From Lutjanus erythropterus (lineage: Eukaryota; Chordata; Actinopteri; Lutjaniformes; Lutjanidae): a stretch of 64,000 nt of DNA. Shown here piece by piece: positions 56,230-64,000 of this stretch. The translations under genes were made by a program, and so were the position numbers. Under the pieces are notes generated by a model. It ran no database searches, was not told where the DNA came from, and was given only the letters and a program-made list of their open reading frames with translations. Within the stretch, counting starts at the first letter, position 1. Every line of letters starts with the position of its first letter. The stretch spans positions 16,771,695-16,835,694 of the forward strand of contig CM034606.1 in the NCBI GenBank assembly GCA_020091685.1. The letters are read 5' to 3'.

Positions 56230-59200
56230 CAGTCGGCGTGACTCACCTCCATCTGAACGTGATGTTTTATTGGATTTTGATCAGTGGCGGAAGGCTGCCG
56301 GTGATTCCTTCAGTGTTAAACTTCAGTGACTGATAACAGCCTGTGTCAATGAGAAAGACAAATAAACATCCGCACCAGCACCCCCGCGGTTACATCTGAA
56401 AACAGATCTTCTCTGCCCCCTGGAGCTAAAATAACAAACTCAATATCTGTTTTAACAGATACCGTGCTTCCCCAGAGAGCTCATCCCTCCGGAGGGGTGG
56501 TGAGTCTTACATTCTCCATAGACATAACTGCCAATAGACTACATGAGGAGTTAGCACAACACAACACATATGGACATGTGGCTTTGTAATGTGTCTATAA
56601 TAGGAGTCAGCATGTTACACTTTGAAGTTGTACAGGTTTAACAGGGCAGCGATATATATATGTTTACTGCTGTCAATGTACATTTTGTCACCCGATTTTC
56701 AGAAGCAGCTAAAAGATCAGACAACATTAATGCACTACTGTTCCTCCAGCCAGCGTCTAGGTGAAGGTTTGGATGGATAACAGCCTGTCATTATATTAAT
56801 CCTGCACTTGTTCAGAAAGACAACTGAAAGTAACATTGCATTCGCATCCACAGAACATCCACCTACTTTTTTTTTTCTTTTATAAATGCTGGCCTGCAGC
56901 TGTTTTCTTCTTGTCAAATTGTCAGCGGGATTACAGATGACTTTAGACCGTAAACCTGTTACTTTTTTGTTACAAAGCCCAACATTATCTAACATTACTG
57001 GAAGAGATGTTTTGTTTCTGAAATGCGCAATTAGCACAACAGGTCAAGAAGCTAAATCAACTTTAAAGGACAGATATATTTTTGGGTGCAGGATCTGTTT
57101 CACCACTTGGGAGGCTAAGCATCTCTCCTATTAAAACAATAACAAAAGGGATAGTTTGATGACATCGTGAAGTAGCATGGGATCATGGGAATGTTTTCTT
57201 CACTTTTTAAGAACTACCGTTGCTGATGAAAATCTGTCTGCCGTGATTCAGGCAGAAACATGTTCACGGGCGAGATTATATTAAAGTTTTATTCATGCTG
57301 ACTTTTAGTCATGTTCCCAGACTTCGTGCATCGCTGTCTGATGGATCTGATGTACCCTGTGTTCAATTTCAAACCATTTTACTTCATATGCAAATATGAG
57401 GAATATTGACCTCACTGTTGGACACTGAGCTAACCCAAATAAGCCACAAACATCAGTAAAACATTTTTTAACTTTATTTATTGACTTTGCATACATTCCC
57501 AATGATTTCGAATGTCTCTTTTACATGTAAGAAAATAATCTCAACTCAATATCCACTGCTGGCCCAAGTGTCATTGTGTGACCTCAATGAGGACCTTTAT
57601 TCATAAAAAATGAGAAAAAATATCTACAGTATCTCTTTTTGTTTCTTAATCAGGACTAAATATAGTTAATATTCTAAAGATTCCAGATCACCACTGAAAG
57701 CCAATCGATTGTTCCTCAAATATTCAGTTCTGTTGACAAAATAATATGTTTTGTCAACAGAGCAAAAATGTTCGGTTGACAAAACATAACGTAAATCTGT
57801 TTGTAGATTAATGAGATATCCGACTGATCCATTCAGACAGACAAACAATGTAAAACAATAATATAACCTTCTTGGTGGAGGAAAGAAATATTTTCCCAGG
57901 ACATGAAAAACCTAAACAGGTTCTCATCCTTTGGAGGTCAGTCCCATGCTGCAATCTTTGACTGGCACAAGTAAGACTCCACTTCTTTATGCTGACTACA
58001 TCTTTTCATGAAAATCAAATGGCCTTCTTTCCTAAAATGTGGCTTATTCCTTGCTGTCTGCCTTTGGGGGGCAGGTTTGAGTAGTGGCGGGTGCATCATT
58101 GTGAAGCATCATTGTAAGACTAAACTGTGAAGCGTTTCCAGATCTCAGGGTCTGTGGGTGTTTGTAGAAAGAAAAGCTAACGGCCCACCACTGTGTGACT
58201 GTTTGTGTGTGTGTGGGTGGATGGGTGCTGGGATTTTCCAGTACAAAATGAAACAAGGACAGATTATTAAAAGTGTGCCAAAGATTCATCCCAAAGCACT
58301 GTCTTCAACTTGCAAAACCACTGATATTTTTATTCTTAACAACTTTCATCTTCATTTTCAACATGATGCACTCGATTTTCTTTGACATAAAGGCATAATT
58401 TTCCATTGTTCTGTCATTCAGAAACGGCATTTGTTGCATGTGATAGAGGTCAGGCTAAAAATGTTTTGCAATCTTGTCATCTTTAGCAGAAGACCAAACA
58501 GAGACTAACTGGAATTCAGTTTGAGAAGCACCACTGATAAAAATTTGCCAGCGAGCCAATTTAGCTGTTTGTGTTTCTGTAAACATTTACGCTAACCCTA
58601 CAGTAGTGCTCTGTGATGAAAGCATCTTAAGTCACACATATGATCCTCGTTTCCTTTGCTTATGGATACGTCTCGATTTTGTTTGATAGAATCCTAATAT
58701 TTACACTTGAATACCAAAAAATGCCTGTATGTTATTTTTAGCTGTGCTAGCAGCATCATTCTATGATAATGTCTGTCTGTCCGTTAAATTTGGTCCAGAC
58801 TGAAATATCTCAAAATTAGGTTGATTGCCAAGAAATCTGATTCAAACATGTTCATGATGCTCATCGTAAATGTGTTATTGCAGTAGTGTTCTTTTTTTTT
58901 TTGTCGTGTATTGCCACCATGAGTTTTACATCTGTGGTTTTAGGTGAAATGTCTCCACAACCAGGATGAATTGTAAACTTTGGTAATCCACTGACTTTTC
59001 ATCTGCTTCTATCATGCAGCCAAAATTTCCATTTGTTCAACACTTTGGGTTTTGACTAAATACCTGCAAAACAAACGAATAACATTTCCACCAACCTCAA
59101 CTGTACTTTGTGCTTAGAGCTAATTGGAAAATGTCGGTATGCTAAAACATTTAACTAAGACATTGAACATTTGCACAGACCTTGTGAGTATGTTAGTCTC

Positions 59201-61300
59201 AAGTCTTTTATGGTTGTAATGAGTGTTCCGTCATGTTCTGCATGCCATCTGGTCTGCCTAGAACGTTGCATGGCTATATCTAAAGAATTCAAACCATGTA
59301 CTGTATGATCATCACTCATTTTCTGTTAGCATACACTATTGGCATTAATTATTGCTTGGTATATGATCACTCTAAACAGGCTATTGCAATGCAGTATAAA
59401 ATTATACCCAGCCACTGTGTCCTGCATAATGATGCATAAAACCCATATGCACCTCAGTTGCACAGCACAGTAGAATATTTAACCATGAGAGGATGAAGAC
59501 TGGTGACAAAAAAATGTTTACTGCTGTGAGAAAGCAGACTAAGGTTTCAAACTGTAACAGTACAGCGAGGAGCAAAGTAGAGAAAAAAAGGCATCTCTCC
59601 ATGCACCAACAGGCAAGAGGGAGAGCGCACAACCGAATCACCTGATGATGAAAGAGCAGCAAGAAGACCAAGAAGCCGCCATCAATCGTCTGCTGAGGCA
59701 GATGAAATTATTTCACAGTCATGGCAAAGCAGCACTGTGTGAACAAGAGAACCCCAATCTAATCAAGCAAGCTAACGTTAGGTAGCTGATGCTGACCTTA
59801 ACACGTTTGCTTACTGTATCTATCCAGGTGCATTTCCAAGTGTCTGATGAAGTTTCATTTGGTTGATCCAGCATCCTTTAATCTCACAGACATTGCATTT
59901 AGCAATTCTTTTGTTTGGGTCTTGTTTGAAGTTAGTACAGCCAATGGTTATGACAGATGACTCAGCAGGTGCGTGTGTTTGCTGCAGATAACAATCATCT
60001 GTGGTTGTATGCACCAGATGTTTGAGGTTAAGCATGATAATAAGGGAGGGAATGACATTCAGCTCATTATTTCCTTAATGTTAATGCAAGAAAAACTAAA
60101 ATAAAGATTGTTCATGAGGCTCAAATCCCGAGTCTTAAGTCTTTTAAATAAGAGCCCAAGACAAGTCACAAGTCTTGATTTTAATGTGACTCAAGTCATA
60201 GTAGCAGACTCAAGTCCCCATTTCTCCTGAAGCCTCACAAAACCTCTAGCATGACAAACTCTTTTAGTCTTCTCTGTTTACTTCAAGCCTCAACATGCTA
60301 ACTATCATCCATTTTATCATTGGATCAGCAACAAGTGCCTTTAAAATGCACCGGCCTGAGAACTCTGATGACTTCCTTTAAGTTATGTGGGAAATGCTAT
60401 GCTTTACTGGACACAAAGTGCTGGGAAAAAATCCATGACAGTCGTAGAATGAGAACTGCACTGGCTTTCACATGACTGTATTGAGATAACATTTCTTTCA
60501 GAAACAAAAAGATTTATGAGCAAAAACTATCCAGAAGGAGTCTGTCGTGGTGTTGTAATCAGCCATTATGTCCCTGATGAAGGCTGATGATCAGTAAACT
60601 GTGGTAGATTTGTTCTGTACACTGTTTCTACTGTTTGTGCAACACCAGTTGGATTCAGTTTCACATTTATGAGCACCGCAGTATATATACACTGAGAGCC
60701 AAAGTAATAAGTTCATAAGAAATAGCACTGAGAGCAATTTTCAGATCCATCCCAGGGGCGGGACAGGCAGGATAACATGGATGTAACCTTAAGCATTTTC
60801 TGGACCGCAGTGTAATTACTGAATGGGACTGCAATAACGGCTCCAATCTCTGGGGTGAAATTAACAGGCCTGGGAAGGTGCGAGACGCTCTTTCACCTCT
60901 GAGGAAATTACACACAATGCAGCCACTCATCTCTCATACACACAAACGCACACACCTTTAGTCACACTGTATTTTTCATAAACTGTGTAACAAAATGCAG
61001 CTTGATTTTTCTTCTGCTACCTCTCTTGCGCTGGCTTATTCCCATTTGTTCTCCTTTTTTGTAGGTTACTACTTCAGTTCTTTTGTCTTCAAAGCCTAAT
61101 TCTGTCATTTTTCCTGAAAAGAAGGACAGAAGTTCTCTCCTCGCCCTCCTTGTTCTCGACATCTCACTGTCCTAGATTTTTAAATTATTACCCAGGTTCT
61201 CATTAATGATACTGAAGACCCCCAAGAAATCAAAGATTTTTTTTTCTTCTTTCCTCTAAAAAACCCTGCAGGTACCTAGTAGTTAAAAATACTTAAAGTA
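56230..61300. other. intergenic, no gene seen
   Basis: No coding exon recognised. Stretches at about 56230-56500 (CATCAGTCGGCGTGACTCAC) and 60660-60930 (CAGTGTAATTACTGAATGGG, TGCAATAACGGCTCCAATCT) have conserved-element texture. The rest is AT-rich. Confidence 0.4.
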
Positions 61301-61629
61301 TGCTAGCTTATAATTTATTTCTTCTTTACTCTGAAGTTCCTAAATGTCACTCCCTTGTTTTACTGTGCATATATTGAAGTACCGGTAGGAACCAGTAAAT
61401 CTTTTATTTGCATGGATTCATGCAAGGAAGTTACACTAGAAGTTCAGAGGAAGGACACAATAAATGTCAGGAAGTTAAACTTCAGATTCCCAAGTGTTAC
61501 TCCCTTGTTTCTTGTCGTCTTCTTTCCCTCCGCTGTACCCACATTAGTATTAGTCATAAGTCCCGGTAAGAAGCAGTAAGTATTGGATATGCAGAAGTCA
61601 TAGGGGGAAAATACACTGTGGGTTCCTTG

Positions 61630-61955
61630 AAATCGCATGGTAATAACAGGTAGTTACACTCTAGATTACTCTGTTAGTTCAGAGAAATTACAAGGTAATA
61701 ACAGGTAATTGCATTCTATATTACAACATAAAGTCTGGGGAATTACAAGGTAATGATGGGTAGTTACACTCCAAGTTACTCTGTAAGTTCAGAGAAATTT
61801 TATGGTGATAATGGGCAGTTACACCCAAAGTTACACTATATGTTCTGGGAAATGACAAGGTAACAACAGGTTGTTACACTCCAAGTTACTCTGTAAGTTC
61901 TGGGAAATTACATGGTTATAATGGGTAGTTGCGCTCCAAGTTACTGTGCTGTATT
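61630..61955 (+). repeat. 55-bp minisatellite, about 5.5 units
   Basis: AACAGG/AATGGG/GATGGG anchors occur at 61644, 61700, 61755, 61810, 61865 and 61920, a regular 55-56 bp period. Each is followed by TAGTTACACTCCAAGTTACT or a variant and GAAATTACAAGGTAAT. Similar words (TCACTCCCTTGTTT, GTTACTCCCTTGTTT) in 61350-61600 suggest a larger composite repeat. Confidence 0.85.
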
Positions 61956-62800
61956 ATAAAATGGTACTGAATTCAATCTTATTTTAGATCCATTAAAAAT
62001 GTTTCATGTGAAGGACAACCATATGAATCGTGTAATGAGCTGTCCTGTTCATCACTGTCAGTGGACTCATCTTTTCTGAACTGTTCTCTAACATCACAGG
62101 ACACGAATGATGACAAAGATATGCAATAAAATCTGTCAGTTCGTTCTTTAATACACATGAAAGCCTTTTTGTCAATTATTTTTCTATTGTTTTACGTTTT
62201 GTTTTGACAAATATTAACCACAGCTTTCACTTTTGTGTCAGTGTTATTGTGCTTGAAAATTCATTCATGACATGTTGACAACAGCCATTTTCTTATTAAC
62301 TCTTGATGGTTGGATGCAAGTAATAAAAACTCTGCAGAGGGTCGGTGGCTCAAAATAAGCAATTGTGTATTGAGCTAACCATCAAAAGCAAGTGTAGAAA
62401 AGGATGTCACAGCAGTGCATTTTCACAAGGCTCAGTGAAACTCGTACAGCTCAGAGAGAACAGAGAGATTTGTCCACAACTGTGAAAATTGCAGACCCTC
62501 TGTGGGAGGGGCCCTGTTAGCATGCATGTGGGTGTATATGCGTATGTCAGGAAAGGCGGCTGTCAGTGTTGACATGATTGTTTCTGTAAGCGGCCTTGAG
62601 AAGCTGGCAGTTAGTCAGAGATATGGCCGGCTGCATAGAGACAGTTTGACAGAGATGCAAACCATTCAGACACAGCATTGCTTCACTCTGACGGATAAAA
62701 GGCGAGAGAGCTGCAGATTTAGCTCAACTAGAAATATTTTAGGGTTTTCTTTTGTTTGCAAAATGTATATAAAGAAATATCCTGCATACCATTATCTGTT
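61956..62800. other. intergenic, possible conserved element
   Basis: About 62400-62720 is a GC-balanced, repeat-free stretch (GCAGACCCTCTGTGGGAGGG, AAGCGGCCTTGAGAAGCTGG). No coding support. Confidence 0.3.
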
Positions 62801-63290
62801 AAAGGAATAGTTCAACATTTTGAGAAATACAGTTATTCACTTTCTGGCCGAGATTTAAATTAGATATATTGTTACCACTTTCATGTCTATCCTATGTAGC
62901 TGGAACAAGAGAGCTTACCATAAACAATGGAAAGAGCCGGGTGGTGGGGGTGCAGCGAGCCTGACCCTCTCTCTCTCTCTCTCTCTCTCTCCAAAGATAA
63001 CAAATCTGCCTAGCAGCATCTCTAGAGCTCACTACTTAACATGTTACATCTTGTTTTTTTAATCCATACAAAAACTGAAGTGTAAAGACAATAATTAACT
63101 GTTTTACAAGTGATTGTGTGCCAGACTGTTTCTTGGATAGGACCAGTAACTCCCTGGAGTCTCCACTGGCTGCCTAGCAGCTGGTAAAATGGTAAACAGT
63201 CACTCTTTGGTTTTTGTACAAGGTACAAAGTGAGGATTTTGTTACCTTTGGACAAGGCCTGATAGCTCCCCATGTATCCAGTCTTTATGC
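62801..63290 (+). repeat. teleost repeat with TTAGCTTAGCAC relatives, copy 3 (most complete)
   Basis: It starts AAAGGAATAGTTCAACATTT and TTGAGAAATACAGTTATTCA and runs through CATCTCTAGAGCTCACTACT and AATCCATACAAAAACTGAAG to CAGACTGTTTCTTGGATAGG. A (CT)n tract at about 62964-62991 is embedded. Confidence 0.75.
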
Positions 63291-63824
63291 TTAGCTAACT
63301 TAACCATGTTTTTTCTATTGTTATATGAAAATATACCACAAGCGATGTTGCAGCAGTGTGCATGTGTTTCTCCTTCTGTAGATGAGTAAATGTCAGTTTC
63401 TTATTCATAACTAATGCAATTTTCTTCAGTCAGCCTTGTTTTTATACGATTGGGGGACAGCTTACTTACTTGTGGCTCCCACTAGCTCCCCTGTTTCCTT
63501 CCAAGCCTTGTCCTTTTTGAGAATATTCTCATGAAAAGGATGCTCGTGATCATATAAGATGTGCACATTGTTCATAAGCCTCTAGCTGTCCCTGTTGACT
63601 GCTTTGGTGGGAGGAAACAGAAACGTTAACAATGTCACCAGCAATTTTGACCAAAGAAAATTGGTTGGCAGTGAAGCACAAATGCAAAACTTTGCAAACA
63701 TAGAACAAGGACGAGTGTTGTTGTTTTTTTTTTCAAACAAGCGATACATGCTGATGCACTTTTAGAAAAACTGAAATGATCTGATGTTCACTCACTCACT
63801 TGTTTTGCATTGCTTCCAGTTTGA

Positions 63825-64000
63825 AAGTGGTGTCAGACTATGTCTACATTACATCATTCAAATTTTCAAAGGCTGTTTTTGTGTGAAAACGATTTGTGTT
63901 TCCAGATCATTTTTGAAGGCACGTCTGTCCACCTGGACAAAGTAAAAACGGATAAATCTGCTCTTTTTCTCCATCTTTTCCGTTAGAAACGGGACAGACC
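63825..64000 (+). repeat. start of a dispersed repeat cut by the window edge
   Basis: CAGACTATGTCTACATTACA, TTTTGTGTGAAAACGATTTG and CTGTCCACCTGGACAAAGTA are typical of a fish element related to 55840-56190. Confidence 0.45.

Noticed and set aside
61630-61955. CRISPR array
   Set aside because: Eukaryotic context; units are 55-bp variable tandem repeats with no spacer/direct-repeat structure and no cas genes.

Overview
The window is vertebrate nuclear DNA, most probably from a teleost fish of the percomorph type. Coding sequence is split into small exons with GT-AG introns, CA/GT microsatellites are abundant, and the non-coding DNA is full of short non-autonomous transposons of kinds that are common in teleosts. 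The species cannot be told from the sequence alone.

Two protein genes are well supported, both on the minus strand. DRGX (dorsal root ganglia homeobox, a paired-like homeodomain transcription factor) has six coding exons between 9841 and 2211 (304 aa) and a probable 5' UTR exon ending at 10019. ERCC6 (Cockayne syndrome B, CSB; the SWI2/SNF2 ATPase of transcription-coupled DNA repair) has 21 coding exons between 33508 and 12672 (1443 aa) and a probable non-coding first exon ending at 35094. All coding-exon phases add up in both genes without a frameshift or internal stop. DRGX next to ERCC6 on the same strand is also the human 10q11 order, so this is conserved microsynteny. The two genes have no known shared pathway (sensory neuron specification against DNA repair). 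The neighbourhood may instead reflect DRGX regulatory elements lying in and around ERCC6.

Layout: 1-2.1 kb, DRGX downstream flank with a conserved-element-like stretch. 2.2-10.1 kb, DRGX; its third intron holds hAT-type MITEs and a tandem array of units of about 415 bp. 10.2-11.2 kb, a CA microsatellite, an alternating CG/TG tract and a strong candidate enhancer. 11.2-12.6 kb, ERCC6 3' flank and 3' UTR. 12.7-35.1 kb, ERCC6, with introns carrying nested MITEs, a foldback element and candidate conserved non-coding blocks. 35.2-64 kb, about 29 kb with no protein gene that I can support: dispersed repeats, a GGTTCT/AGAACC hairpin array, a 55-bp minisatellite, a decayed GTF2IRD2-like (hAT-derived) fragment at 47.9 kb and an exon-like island at 50.2-50.4 kb.

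No rRNA, tRNA, CRISPR array or prokaryotic feature was seen. Calls of conserved elements rest on sequence texture only, since no alignment could be run.
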